The notes: generated by a model not told the origin, from the sequence alone. 64,000 nucleotides of DNA from CAYSPT01 sp964432985 (GCA_964432985.1 CAYSPT010000012.1:1-64000); one strand, 5' to 3'; shown: positions 17,659 through 26,384, counted from the stretch's first letter. Numbers and translations are program-made.

Positions 17659-19209
17659 CTAGTACGGCAGCTGCCCCACGACGAATGAAACCGACTGGGC
17701 TTCTCCTCCACGTCCCGACGGTCTGGCGGCCTTGGCCTTGATACGGGTGCCGTTGATCCCCTGCCCGATCAGGGAATCCGCCGCCACCTGCGCCCGCTGA
17801 CTGGCCAGGGCGGTGTTCGCATCGACATCTCCTTCGGCCCGTGCGTGCCCGATGACGAGCAGGTAGTACGAGGGCCAAGCCTTGAGGTGCTGGGCCAGGC
17901 GGGCCAGCTCACGCTGGCTGTGGATGTTGAGCCGGGCCCCCCCCCGGCCGAAGCTTATGGGCTTGACGTTCATCTTACCTACAGGCACCAGGCTGCTCCA
18001 CTGATCATCTGTCAAACTGGGCAGCTCGGTCTCCCCTCTCACCTGGTCGAGATCGGACATGGCGGGTCCGACCCCTTTTATGACATCCAGTTTCTTGGCG
18101 GGATGGAAATTATCAGCCTGCAGCTCCTTGAGAATGGTGTCATAGTACAGGATGTTTGCCTTCCCGATAAGAGGATTGGTGTCGATGGCCTCCGTGTTGT
18201 GCAGCACATTGGCGATGTTCAGAATGATGTCCTCGATGTGCTGGAGCCCCTGAGAGTCCTGCGCGGAGATAAGCCCGAAGTGGGCGTAATTCTCCAGGGT
18301 GTTTTTCCACTGTATTCCCTGGATTATCTTTTTGGCCTGTTTCTTCTTGAGGCGTTCCGATCCGGTCTTTTTCGCGTCCTTAACGATGAGCTTGACCATA
18401 TCGTCTTCCTTCTGCGAAAACCGGTAGGACGTCTTCATATAATTCTGCACGAACTTCTTGACCACCACGGCGTTGTTCTTGAGATATTCGCGCTGAACCA
18501 CCAGCACGTCCACGATGTACCCCTGGAGCTTCGAGCTGTCGAGCAGCACGTGGGCCCCCTCTTCCTCCAGCGCCTTGGAGACATACGGCTCCCACAGAGC
18601 GTACGCTCTCAGGTCGGTGTCGTCCGCCTCGCAGAACCGGTTGTAAACGTCTTCGGCGCCGTCCGCTTCGATCCACCACTTTTTCGGCAGGTCAGGCAGG
18701 CTGAAATGGGCGATGACGATCCGGGCCAGAAACTCGCTGGGCGAGTTTGGAGTGAACACGAACCGCGCCTTGGAATCGTTGAGGTCTTCCAGGCTGGATA
18801 CCGCGCTCTTGTAAGACACGATGGCATCGGCGCCCTTTGTTTCGTCGATGATCATCACCACCGTGCCCGGGAAATCACCGATCATGACGCCGGTCTTGAT
18901 CAAGGCGTCGAGAGGATAGACGGCCATCTGCACCTTGTTGGACAGAAGTGCCCGGGTCCGCTCTTCGTAGTCGGCCTGGTCGTCCACGACGGTGATCTTG
19001 ACTCCCGCCGGTTTGAATAGTTTCTGCAAGGCGTCTGAGCGGAGAAAACAGTAACCGGAGAACGAGTCGGCGGCAATCTTGATCTCCCGCTTGTACTGGC
19101 TCTCCGAGCTCGTTTCACCTACCAGTTTACCCCTGATGTGCGGATAGACGAGATACTTGAAGGACACCGCCAGGGCGGCGGCAATCACGATCCACAAGCA
19201 TGCTGCCAC
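17659..19209 (-). CDS. Membrane-anchored binding protein fused to a C-terminal OmpA-like domain
   Basis: 516 residues from GTG 19209 (AAAGGA six bases upstream; an in-frame TGA closes the frame 13 codons earlier). An uncleaved-looking helix (5-22) anchors it. Residues about 40-400 form an NMT1/TauA-type SBP (KIAADSFSGYCFLRSDALQ, MAVYPLDALIKTG, AYALWEPYVSKAL). Residues about 425-512 form an OmpA-like peptidoglycan-binding domain with GHARAEGDVDANTALASQRA. Such SBP/OmpA fusions are annotated in databases near PspA and VWA genes but have no assigned role. It should sit in the periplasm, bridging inner membrane and peptidoglycan. Confidence 0.82.
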   Translation of the reverse strand: MAACLWIVIAAALAVSFKYLVYPHIRGKLVGETSSESQYKREIKIAADSFSGYCFLRSDALQKLFKPAGVKITVVDDQADYEERTRALLSNKVQMAVYPLDALIKTGVMIGDFPGTVVMIIDETKGADAIVSYKSAVSSLEDLNDSKARFVFTPNSPSEFLARIVIAHFSLPDLPKKWWIEADGAEDVYNRFCEADDTDLRAYALWEPYVSKALEEEGAHVLLDSSKLQGYIVDVLVVQREYLKNNAVVVKKFVQNYMKTSYRFSQKEDDMVKLIVKDAKKTGSERLKKKQAKKIIQGIQWKNTLENYAHFGLISAQDSQGLQHIEDIILNIANVLHNTEAIDTNPLIGKANILYYDTILKELQADNFHPAKKLDVIKGVGPAMSDLDQVRGETELPSLTDDQWSSLVPVGKMNVKPISFGRGGARLNIHSQRELARLAQHLKAWPSYYLLVIGHARAEGDVDANTALASQRAQVAADSLIGQGINGTRIKAKAARPSGRGGEAQSVSFVVGQLPY

Positions 19210-19311
19210 CAGGCATCCTTTAACCGATTTTTCGGACAGGCTCGCTCACCTCGTTTCCACCGTCTCACCGGATCAATCCGGAGGCTGTTAAAGGCCTCAC
19301 GATTCCTGCTG

Positions 19312-20301
19312 TTACCGTCCCCGGCTGCCACCAAATCTTCTGAGAAACATAATGAACCCAATCACCACGATAAGCAGTATGGTTTTCATTGTTTCCCAGG
19401 AGCTTTTTTGGGACGAGCTTTTCCGACTCGTGCCGGAACTGCCGGATGGGGACGATGCCTGCGGCACAGACGATGATTGCTGTTTGGTCTGGGCCCATTG
19501 CCGGTGTTTATCCATGTATTTGCCGAATTCCCTATTTTTGCCTATGGGGGCATTGCCGCTGGCGGAAAGTGATTCCAGTATGGACAACGCCAGTTCGCCC
19601 GGGATGGACTGAAGTATCGCGAAAGCTTCCTCCTCGGCCACACCCCCGTCACCGGCACTGGATACTTCGGCAAAGACTTCGGCTATGGCCTGCTTCAGAG
19701 CTGCCGGGTCATTCCCCCGGCGGTAGGAATGTACTTTGGTGGCCAGGGTGTGATCGCTGTCCATGTTTACCCCGATGACATCCATTGTTATTCCCCTGGC
19801 TATCACCTCCGGGGTGTAGGCATCCACCAGGTCCGGATCGCCTGCCGCACCGTCAGTGACGATCAGGAGCCTGTACGAACCGTAGCCGTGTTGTTTGTTT
19901 CGTGCCTCCAGAAGCCGGTCGGCGCCTTTCTTGATATATTCTCCAAGCGGGGTTCCACCGCGGCCAATAGGTTTGTTGATGGCCTCGGAGAGCTTCGCAT
20001 CATCGCGGGGTCCCAGCGGATAGATCCATTCGTTATCGAAGCCGCGTCCGCTGAACACCAGCATCCCGATATGCGTCGAATCGGGGACGAGCCGCAGCAC
20101 ATCGAGAAGCGCCGCTTTGGCAACTGCCATTTTTGACTCGTTGCTGTGGTGCATCTTGCTGTTCATGGAGCCGGAGGCATCGAGTACGATAACGATGTTG
20201 TCGATATACACGTCATCTTCAAATAAAGAACCTTCGGCCGGGATCGGGAAAAACGCCACGAGAAACGCGAGAAGCGCGACGGCGGTCCGGAATCGTTTCA
20301 T
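19312..20301 (-). CDS. VWA-domain protein with signal peptide and C-terminal membrane helix
   Basis: 329 residues. Residues 1-24 are a signal. The von Willebrand A domain spans about 35-215 and keeps the full metal-site motif: DASGS (41-45), Thr117 in GGTPLG and Asp150 in VTDG. A Ser/Gln-rich linker (about 270-300) leads to a membrane helix (about 303-322) and a short basic end, so the VWA domain faces the periplasm on a C-terminal anchor. GAGGGG precedes the ATG. It lies between the two SBP-OmpA genes; metal-dependent binding to either fusion is a plausible role (inference). Confidence 0.85.
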   Translation of the reverse strand: MKRFRTAVALLAFLVAFFPIPAEGSLFEDDVYIDNIVIVLDASGSMNSKMHHSNESKMAVAKAALLDVLRLVPDSTHIGMLVFSGRGFDNEWIYPLGPRDDAKLSEAINKPIGRGGTPLGEYIKKGADRLLEARNKQHGYGSYRLLIVTDGAAGDPDLVDAYTPEVIARGITMDVIGVNMDSDHTLATKVHSYRRGNDPAALKQAIAEVFAEVSSAGDGGVAEEEAFAILQSIPGELALSILESLSASGNAPIGKNREFGKYMDKHRQWAQTKQQSSSVPQASSPSGSSGTSRKSSSQKSSWETMKTILLIVVIGFIMFLRRFGGSRGR

Positions 20302-20313
20302 TTTGTCCCCTCC

Positions 20314-22161
20314 TCAGAAATCGAAGTCCGATTCGGTCATGACTTCGGCGGTGACCCTGATGAGCCGAAACTCAACCCTCATGTTCTGCTCGGCCTCTAC
20401 CATGCTGCTGGGTTTGGCGATAAAGGGCTCTTTTATCCCCACCCCCACAGGTTGAATCTGGGTTTTGTCAAGGTAGCCGCCACTGTCGTTCACATATTGG
20501 ATTATGGATTTGCGCACGGCTTCCGCCCGCTTGCGGGACAGGTTGAGGGCAGCCTGCATTACGGCCCGTGGATTGTGCTGGGGGATCCCGTCGAACTCAC
20601 CATGCTTGATGAGCTCTATGACATCGTTTGTAAGCGACAAATCGAGAGGGCGTCCCCTCAGCGAGTACCGGTACCCGGTGGCCTTGCTCCCTGACCTCTG
20701 GAGCAGACCCTTCTTCACCCCCGCCCTGACCAGTTCGACCAGGGTCTTTGACGGGTCGGCATGTCCCCTGATGGCCACCACGGCATTGCCGTATTTGTCT
20801 GCCATTCGAACCACCCTCTGGTACTCGGCGCCATACTGGTCGGCGCTGAACGTGGTCTGGTTGGGCATGAACTGGATAGTGAACGAGATCAGGGTCCTCT
20901 CGTCCAGGATACCTCCCGAGCTGAGTTCTTCGATCTCCTCCACCACCGCCTCTGCCCTGAACCGGTCTTTCTTGGTCACATCAGTTTTGGAGAGGTAGCT
21001 GAGGAAAGCACTCGAGCTGTAATCCAATCCAGACGGAAACAATCCGCAGCGGGTTTCCGCATATCCCCGGCTCGTAGCCAGATCGAGAGCCGATTTCTGG
21101 AAAGCCTCGAATCCGTGCAGGTTCTTTTTCTGGGTAAAGAATGCGACGTTACCCGGATAGCCGACGAAGGTGCAGTCGCACAGCAGCCCGTGGGCATCCT
21201 CTTCCAGTGTGGGAATGACATCCTTGCCGTAAATGTTCTGGGTGAGCTGGAGAAGCTTCATGTAGCTTGAAGAGCCTTTTGTCTCGTACTGCTTTTTGAG
21301 CGCCAGCACATCTTCGCACGCCTTCATATATCCTGAAACAAATTTCGTGACCAGGCCCCGGTGACTGTCGTAAAAGTCTTTCCGGCACACGTACACGTCG
21401 GCTATGGAACGGGACAGCTCGGCGGTGGAAACCAGCACCCGCGCGCCTCTGACGGTGCCTTCAGCACCGGTACCAATGTTCTGCAGACCGCCGGTCAGGC
21501 TGATCATATCGGGGGTGATGACGAAGCAGGCATCGATCTTCTTATTTCTCCTGAAAATCTCCGCCGGGCTGTCCGGCGTGCCGGTGAGATCTGAAGCCCA
21601 CACCACGTCGATGTCATTCCAACCGAGCTGGCCGGTTTCCAGAATGTCGTCCAGCAGACCCACATGGGGACCGCCGGTTTGAAGAACCACGGTCTTGCCC
21701 CTCAGGTCCTTGATGGTTTTGATCTCCTGGCGGGCGATGCAGTGGTCGCCGGCGGACCACGTCATCTGCATGATCATGACACCCTTGGTGCTCGGATGGG
21801 AACCGATGATCTCGGAAGCCATACCGATCATGCGGAAGGTCCCCCTGAGAAACGGGCTTTTGCCGGACATGTAGTCGCGGACCTGCTGAATGAAATCGTC
21901 GCCGGGTGCCAGTGAAAGATTGAGTCCCTGTTTCTGGAAGATGGTGCCGGGCCTGGTTTTCAGACCGCCGTTGGCAAAAAATGTCGCCATGTCACCGCCC
22001 CAGGTGATAAACGGCACCCGCAGCGGGGAGACGGATTTGACCTTTCCTACCGACACCGGCCCGACCAGGTTCTTGAACAACTCCTCCGCGCCGGCGCCCT
22101 GACACAGGGCCACGGCCACGACAACTGCTGCTACCAGGCAAACTGTCAGTCTCTTTTTCAC
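20314..22161 (-). CDS. Secreted binding protein fused to a C-terminal OmpA-like domain
   Basis: 615 residues from GTG 22161 (GGAGGG nine bases upstream). Residues 1-25 are a Sec signal. Residues about 45-390 are an NMT1-like SBP (TTGGxx-like GKTVVLQTGGPHVGLLDD, DACFVITPDM). Residues about 430-605 form an OmpA-like domain interrupted by an insert: FSADQYGAEYQRVVRMADKYGNAVVAIRGHADPSK, then LNLSRKRAEAVRKSII. Compared with the 516-residue paralogue it lacks a membrane anchor. It has only a few bases between its stop and the VWA start. It is the first large gene of the cluster. Confidence 0.82.
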   Translation of the reverse strand: MKKRLTVCLVAAVVVAVALCQGAGAEELFKNLVGPVSVGKVKSVSPLRVPFITWGGDMATFFANGGLKTRPGTIFQKQGLNLSLAPGDDFIQQVRDYMSGKSPFLRGTFRMIGMASEIIGSHPSTKGVMIMQMTWSAGDHCIARQEIKTIKDLRGKTVVLQTGGPHVGLLDDILETGQLGWNDIDVVWASDLTGTPDSPAEIFRRNKKIDACFVITPDMISLTGGLQNIGTGAEGTVRGARVLVSTAELSRSIADVYVCRKDFYDSHRGLVTKFVSGYMKACEDVLALKKQYETKGSSSYMKLLQLTQNIYGKDVIPTLEEDAHGLLCDCTFVGYPGNVAFFTQKKNLHGFEAFQKSALDLATSRGYAETRCGLFPSGLDYSSSAFLSYLSKTDVTKKDRFRAEAVVEEIEELSSGGILDERTLISFTIQFMPNQTTFSADQYGAEYQRVVRMADKYGNAVVAIRGHADPSKTLVELVRAGVKKGLLQRSGSKATGYRYSLRGRPLDLSLTNDVIELIKHGEFDGIPQHNPRAVMQAALNLSRKRAEAVRKSIIQYVNDSGGYLDKTQIQPVGVGIKEPFIAKPSSMVEAEQNMRVEFRLIRVTAEVMTESDFDF

Positions 22162-22290
22162 AATCGATCCCTCCTCGAATGGTATTTGACCTTCTTGTAG
22201 CTCGATGTGAACGCGATCTTGTTTCTTAATCCAGATCTCTTCTTAGAGTAAGCTCATTGCTAAATTCAACTTGCTGCTTCTGCCCGGAAA

Positions 22291-22680
22291 TCACTTCTTT
22301 CTCATATCGAAATGGGCGTCTTCTATCTTGCGGAGACGTTCTGAAAATTTCTTCAGCATTTTCATGGCGAACTCCGGCTGCATTCCTATTATTTGCTTTA
22401 ATAGGGGGGCATTGAGCTGGAGCAGCTTTACCGGTGTGATAGCCTGTACATTGGCTGATCGGGGCAGCCCTTCGAGCAGGGACATCTCCCCGAAAAAATC
22501 TCCGTTTCCCAGGGAAGCGATATTAATGACCTTGTAGAGGGGAGGCGGACCCTGCTTGTAGATCCGGACCTGCCCGCTCAAGATCAAGAACATATCACTG
22601 CCTTTTTCCTTTTCACGACAGATAATAGAGTTTTTAGAATATGCTTTTCCACACTTCTCAAACAACACTTCAAGCCCCAT
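22291..22680 (-). CDS. Stand-alone cyclic-nucleotide-binding (CRP-like sensor) protein
   Basis: 129 residues from ATG 22680; a GTG at 22692 would add four. The fold is a CRP/FNR-type cNMP domain: GSDMFLILSGQVRIYK, the phosphate-binding cassette FFGEMSLLEGLPRSANVQA (about 70-88) with Glu and Arg at the expected places, then two C-terminal helices. There is no helix-turn-helix or enzyme domain, so it is a pure sensor. It lies upstream of, and on the same strand as, the SBP-OmpA/VWA/PspA cluster, 129 bp before its first gene, and may regulate the products by contact (inference). Confidence 0.8.
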   Translation of the reverse strand: MGLEVLFEKCGKAYSKNSIICREKEKGSDMFLILSGQVRIYKQGPPPLYKVINIASLGNGDFFGEMSLLEGLPRSANVQAITPVKLLQLNAPLLKQIIGMQPEFAMKMLKKFSERLRKIEDAHFDMRKK

Positions 22681-22862
22681 TGATATATCCACACCCTTTT
22701 AGTTTAGTAATATTAATATTTTTATATCTAACAGTATCAATAATATGTTATCAAGTAGAATATTTCAACCCAACTAAATATTCTATCTTATATATTGCAT
22801 TTTTGCCTTAATAGTTTAAAGGATAATTTTCCTTTAAAAATATTATGAGTAAATAATCATGG

Positions 22863-23010
22863 TTACCAGCTGGTCACTGCCTGGACCACATCTTTATCCT
22901 GGTTACCGCTGTCGTCCGTACCGTCCAGACCGATGCTGAAGACTACCAGGGAACCGTCATCCTTGATTTTTAACCGCATGGGACGGGTGTCCAGTTTTTT
23001 TCCGTCGCGG
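22863..23010 (-). pseudogene. Pilin/pseudopilin C-terminal fragment
   Basis: In the 418-bp stretch 22681-23098, which is otherwise AT-rich and without a gene, one minus frame reads RDGKKLDTRPMRLKIKDDG and then FSIGLDGTDDSGNQDKDV before TAA at 22863. The S-x-G-x-DG-x-DD pattern is typical of the C-terminus of type II secretion/pilin-like proteins in PVC-type bacteria. No start codon or prepilin N-terminus is attached; upstream the frame runs into the hairpin at 23030. A decayed gene or an alternative pilin cassette is possible. Confidence 0.45.
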
Positions 23011-23029
23011 CAGAGGTGGACAAATAACA

Positions 23030-23069
23030 GACTCCGCGGATGCGTTGAAAAACAGCATCCGACGGAGTC
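23030..23069 (-). terminator. Strong hairpin after the dehydrogenase gene
   Basis: Arms 23030-23043 and 23055-23069 pair over 14 bp with one bulged base; the loop is 11 nt and contains TTTTT on the minus strand. It begins 30 bp after the dehydrogenase stop. The following sequence is only moderately U-rich (TGTTATTTG), so it is a probable but not textbook terminator. Confidence 0.55.
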
Positions 23070-23098
23070 AGTTTGACCTGAGTTGCCTGGTGTGCGGA

Positions 23099-24241
23099 TC
23101 AGCTCATTTGCTGTGACTTTGATTTCAGCTTTGACGCCACCTCGTTGGCGACGTCCAGGGTGCTGCTGGAGCCGCCCATATCATAGGTGCGGACCTTTGC
23201 TTCTTTGATGACGGCGGCGATGGAATTTTCTAACCGGTCGGCCATTTCCGTCTCACCCAGCCACTCCAGCATCAGCCTGGTGGCCAGCAGCATGGCCATG
23301 GGATTCACCTTGTACATCCCGTCGTACTTGGGCGCCGAGCCGTGGGTTGGCTCGAACAGGGCATAATCGTCTCCGATGTTGCCGCTGGAGGCAAACCCGA
23401 GCCCGCCGACGAGCTGAGCGCAGAGGTCCGACACGATGTCGCCGAACATGTTCGACGTGGCCATTACTCCGTAGTCATAGGGGTTCTTGATGAGCCACAT
23501 GCACATGGCGTCGATGTTGGTTTCCCACAGGTCAATCCCAGGATAGTCTTTGGCGATTTCCCGGGCGGTGCGAACCATCAGGCCGCTGGTCTCCCTGATC
23601 ACGTTGGGTTTCTCCACCACGGTAACCGTCTTGCGGCCCGTCTTTTTCGCGTACTCGAACGCGTCCTTGACGATATTGTAGCAGCCTTTGCGGGTGAACA
23701 CCCGGCAGGATATAGCCATATCCTCCGCCGGCACGTCCGCGAACCGTTTCATCTTGGCTGCGTGCTCCACCAGCGCGTCTCTGACCTGCCCGGGTACCGG
23801 GTGAAACTCCACCCCTGCGTAGAGCCCTTCGGTGTTCTCACGGAACACTACCAGATCGATCTTGTCGCGGTAGTTGAGCGGATTTCCGGAATAAGCTTTG
23901 CATGGTCGGAAATTGGTACGCAGGTTGAACTCCTGCCGTATCCGGACGATGGGGCTGAAATATACCAGTCCCTTGTCTTGGAGCTCGGGGATGAGCTCGT
24001 TGGCAGCTTCCTCTTTCGGCTTCGAAGTGATGGCTCCGAACAGACAGCAGTCAGTCTCCTTCAAGAGTTTCACCGTGCGATCGGGAAGCGGGGTTCCCTC
24101 CTTGCACCAGAATTCCCATCCCACGTCACCGTGAATGTACTCGGCGTCCAGGCCGATAGTGTCCAGGACGATCCGGGCAGCTTCCATTACATCGTTGCCC
24201 ACTCCATCTCCCGGCAACCACGCGATTCGATACTTGGCCAT
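23099..24241 (-). CDS. Isocitrate/homoisocitrate/isopropylmalate dehydrogenase family
   Basis: 380 residues. It carries the beta-decarboxylating dehydrogenase core: GDGVGNDVM near the N-terminus, RENTEGLYAGVE (about 135-146), the catalytic Lys/Asp region (VEKPNVIRETSG, IDAMCMWLIKNP) and the NAD-site GSAPKYDG. The ENTEG form is that of NAD-isocitrate, homoisocitrate and archaeal-type enzymes rather than classical LeuB (RELTGG). With LeuD just upstream and LeuC 5 kb away, it should oxidise the 2-hydroxy acid made by that isomerase, either isocitrate or isopropylmalate. No LeuA, homocitrate synthase or citrate synthase is in the window to decide. Confidence 0.85.
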   Translation of the reverse strand: MAKYRIAWLPGDGVGNDVMEAARIVLDTIGLDAEYIHGDVGWEFWCKEGTPLPDRTVKLLKETDCCLFGAITSKPKEEAANELIPELQDKGLVYFSPIVRIRQEFNLRTNFRPCKAYSGNPLNYRDKIDLVVFRENTEGLYAGVEFHPVPGQVRDALVEHAAKMKRFADVPAEDMAISCRVFTRKGCYNIVKDAFEYAKKTGRKTVTVVEKPNVIRETSGLMVRTAREIAKDYPGIDLWETNIDAMCMWLIKNPYDYGVMATSNMFGDIVSDLCAQLVGGLGFASSGNIGDDYALFEPTHGSAPKYDGMYKVNPMAMLLATRLMLEWLGETEMADRLENSIAAVIKEAKVRTYDMGGSSSTLDVANEVASKLKSKSQQMS

Positions 24242-24311
24242 TGCTACGTCTTCCTCTCCAGTTCCAGTTAGTACTCGCTTAACGAGTCATTGTCCGGTTG
24301 TGCTTCACGCC

Positions 24312-24333
24312 GTCATTGTCCGGCTTGACCGGG
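24312..24333 (+). repeat. Short CCGGTCAAGCCGG-type palindrome
   Basis: TCCGGCTTGACCGGG is the inverse of the TCCGGTCAAGCCGGA core at 31140 and 56080. An 11-bp direct repeat (TCATTGTCCGG) stands beside it. It lies between the dehydrogenase and LeuD genes. Confidence 0.45.
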
Positions 24334-24349
24334 CAATACACCTCACTTA

Positions 24350-24850
24350 TCATGTCCCTTGCTTTTGAATTTTCTCCTTAACATACGAAATGAGACCTCC
24401 GGCGCTCAGGATGTCCCTGGCCGGTCCGGTCACGGGAACGAACGAGAATGCCGCTGATCCGGCCGTGACCTGTCCTGTTTCAAAATCCACTTCGATCCTG
24501 TCACCGGTCTTTACGGTGGCGGCCAGACCCTTGACAGCCGCCACGGGCAGTCCGTCGTTCACCGCGTTGCGATAATAGATCCGGGCAAACGAGTCGGCCA
24601 GGATAGCGGCCACACCGGCTGCTTTCAGGCACTTGACCGCCTGCTCCCGGGAGGAGCCGCAGCCGAAGTTTTTTCCGGCCACCACAATGTCACCGGATTC
24701 TACCTCCTGAGCGAATCGCTCGTCGGCATCCTCCATGGCGTGCAGTGCCATCTCCGCCGGATCGGATATCGTGTAAGTGTACTTTCCGGGAAAGATCACA
24801 TCAGTGTTGATGTCATCCCCAAAAACCCATACTTTGCCTTTAACCTTCAT
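24350..24850 (-). CDS. leuD: Aconitase/3-isopropylmalate dehydratase-type small subunit
   Basis: 166 residues from ATG 24850 (GGAGA six bases upstream). The archaeal-type swivel domain is clear: WVFGDDINTDVIFPGKYTYT at the N-terminus, GKNFGCGSSREQA (about 60-72), then SFARIYYRNAVNDGLP. In this subfamily the loop after PG usually reads YLR-x and helps choose the substrate; here it is YTYT without the Arg. The large subunit is at 29145. Separated from DUF1015 by a dispersed repeat that duplicates the first codons of this gene. Confidence 0.88.
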   Translation of the reverse strand: MKVKGKVWVFGDDINTDVIFPGKYTYTISDPAEMALHAMEDADERFAQEVESGDIVVAGKNFGCGSSREQAVKCLKAAGVAAILADSFARIYYRNAVNDGLPVAAVKGLAATVKTGDRIEVDFETGQVTAGSAAFSFVPVTGPARDILSAGGLISYVKEKIQKQGT

Positions 24851-24974
24851 CAATCTCTCCTTGCTTTCCAAGCTCCTTGCTTGAGGGTGGGATTGACAAG
24901 CATTGTTACTGAATCATGTTCTATAAGCCAATAGAAAGTAAAGATACTCGTGGGTACTTTGCCTTTAACCTTCA
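24830..24974 (-). repeat. Dispersed element flanked by a 20-bp direct repeat
   Basis: TACTTTGCCTTTAACCTTCA occurs at 24830-24849 (the first codons of leuD) and again, exactly, at 24955-24974. Between them lies an element (about 24866-24957) containing CTTGCTTGAGGGTGGGATTG, GTTACTGAATCATGTTCTAT and CCAATAGAAAG. It matches the copy at 44900 and, inverted, the blocks at 941 and 59738. The flanking copy suggests that insertion or recombination duplicated the leuD start. Confidence 0.7.
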
Positions 24975-24992
24975 CTGCTCAAACCTTTCTTT

Positions 24993-26246
24993 CTACAGCA
25001 TGTGGACGACCAGGCCGCTTCTTAGTTTTGGCTCAAACCAGGTGGACTTCGGCGGCATGACCTCACCGGAATCGGCTACGTTCATCAGATCGGTGATGGA
25101 CGTTGGGAACATGGAAAAAGCTACCCTGTACTTACCGTTGTCCACCAGTTTCTTCAGTTCTTTCATCCCCCGGATACCGCCGATGAAGTTGATCCGGTTG
25201 TCCTCACGGGGATTTGAAATTGCTAAAACAGGCTCCAGCAGGTTGTTCTGCAGTATGCTCACATCCAGCGAGCCCACGGGATCCTCAGCGTCATACGAGT
25301 CTGGCTTCGCTTCGATCATGTACCAGTGCTCATCGATATACATCCCGAAGGTCCCTTTTCGCGTGGGTTTGTAATTGGGCACGAGCGGATCCGGATCATA
25401 ATAATAGAGTGTAAAATTCTCTTTGATCTTCTCGGAAAATTCCTTTTTGTCCAAGCCGTTCAGGTCCGTCACCACCCGGTTGTAATCCATGATCATCAAC
25501 TGGTCGTGGGGGAACAGGACAGTCAGGAAGAAATTGTATTCCTCTTCACCCGTGTGGTCCGGGTTGTTCTCCCGGCGCATCTTCCCCACCCTGGCTGCCG
25601 ACTTTGCCCGGTGATGGCCGTCGGCTACGTAGAGGCAGTCGATCCGCTCGAAGCTCTTTTTCAGCTCGGTTATGATTTCCGGATTTTCAACCACGGTAAA
25701 TATGTGCCGTATACCGTCACTGGCCTTGAAATCGTATTCGGGTGCGCTTTCAAGCGCCCAGTCTATCAGCTTATTGATCTTGTGGTCGCTGCGGTAGGTG
25801 AGAAATACCGGGCCGGTGTTGGCGTTACACACATCCACGTGCTTGACCCGATCTTCCTCCTTCTTGGCCCGGGTGTGCTCGTGTTTCTTGATACGGTCTT
25901 CCCAGTAATCGTCTACCGAACAGCAGCATACCAGCCCGGTCTGGAGATGGTCACCCATCTTTTGCTGATAAACGTAGAGCCGGGGTCCTTGGTCCTGCAC
26001 CAACCAGTCCTGTTCCATGAACGACTTGAGATTATCCGCTCCTGTCTGGTAGACCACCTGGTCGTAGACATCGGTTTCTCCCGGAAGATCGATCTCCGGT
26101 TTGACCACATGGAGAAAGCTGCACGAGTTGCCATCGGCAATCTCCCGTGCTTCGTCTGAGTCGATGACGTCATAGGGGTACGAGGCCAGTTTGCGGGCCA
26201 CCTCTTTCGGAGGGCGGAATCCCTTGAAAGATTTGATGGTAATCAT
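24993..26246 (-). CDS. DUF1015 family protein
   Basis: 417 residues from ATG 26246 (AGGTGA seven bases upstream). The family hallmarks are present: KGFRPPKEVARKLASYPYDV at the N-terminus, the GNSCSFLHVVKPEID segment, and ADGHHRAKSA (about 215-224). DUF1015 genes often neighbour serA and a class V aminotransferase, as here (SerC-like and SerA lie directly upstream). No enzyme activity is settled; a role in serine synthesis, perhaps replacing a missing step, is an inference from context. Soluble, no signal. Confidence 0.88.
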   Translation of the reverse strand: MITIKSFKGFRPPKEVARKLASYPYDVIDSDEAREIADGNSCSFLHVVKPEIDLPGETDVYDQVVYQTGADNLKSFMEQDWLVQDQGPRLYVYQQKMGDHLQTGLVCCCSVDDYWEDRIKKHEHTRAKKEEDRVKHVDVCNANTGPVFLTYRSDHKINKLIDWALESAPEYDFKASDGIRHIFTVVENPEIITELKKSFERIDCLYVADGHHRAKSAARVGKMRRENNPDHTGEEEYNFFLTVLFPHDQLMIMDYNRVVTDLNGLDKKEFSEKIKENFTLYYYDPDPLVPNYKPTRKGTFGMYIDEHWYMIEAKPDSYDAEDPVGSLDVSILQNNLLEPVLAISNPREDNRINFIGGIRGMKELKKLVDNGKYRVAFSMFPTSITDLMNVADSGEVMPPKSTWFEPKLRSGLVVHML

Positions 26247-26286
26247 CTTGTTCACCTCATTCACTACCTGTTGTCAATGATGTTTT

Positions 26287-26360
26287 ATTTTAATAAAAAA
26301 TAAAATGGCAGAAACGGCCGGAGTCGCTGGCGTCCAGTTTCTCACAGCCGTTCTGGCCTT
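26287..26360 (-). terminator. Probable terminator after the SerC-like gene
   Basis: On the minus strand an imperfect stem (GCCGTTTCTGCC pairing with GGCCAGAACGGC across 26307-26358, with a small CTGG/CCAG hairpin inside) is followed by a run of T (ATTTTATTTTTTATT, 26290-26306). It lies 86 bp after the aminotransferase stop and before DUF1015. Confidence 0.45.
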
Positions 26361-26384
26361 TATTACATAATCAGAAGCGTTTAT

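Noticed and set aside
24830..24974. Insertion sequence
   Set aside because: Only about 90-105 bp lie between the direct repeats, with no transposase frame or clear terminal inverted repeats; kept as a dispersed element only.
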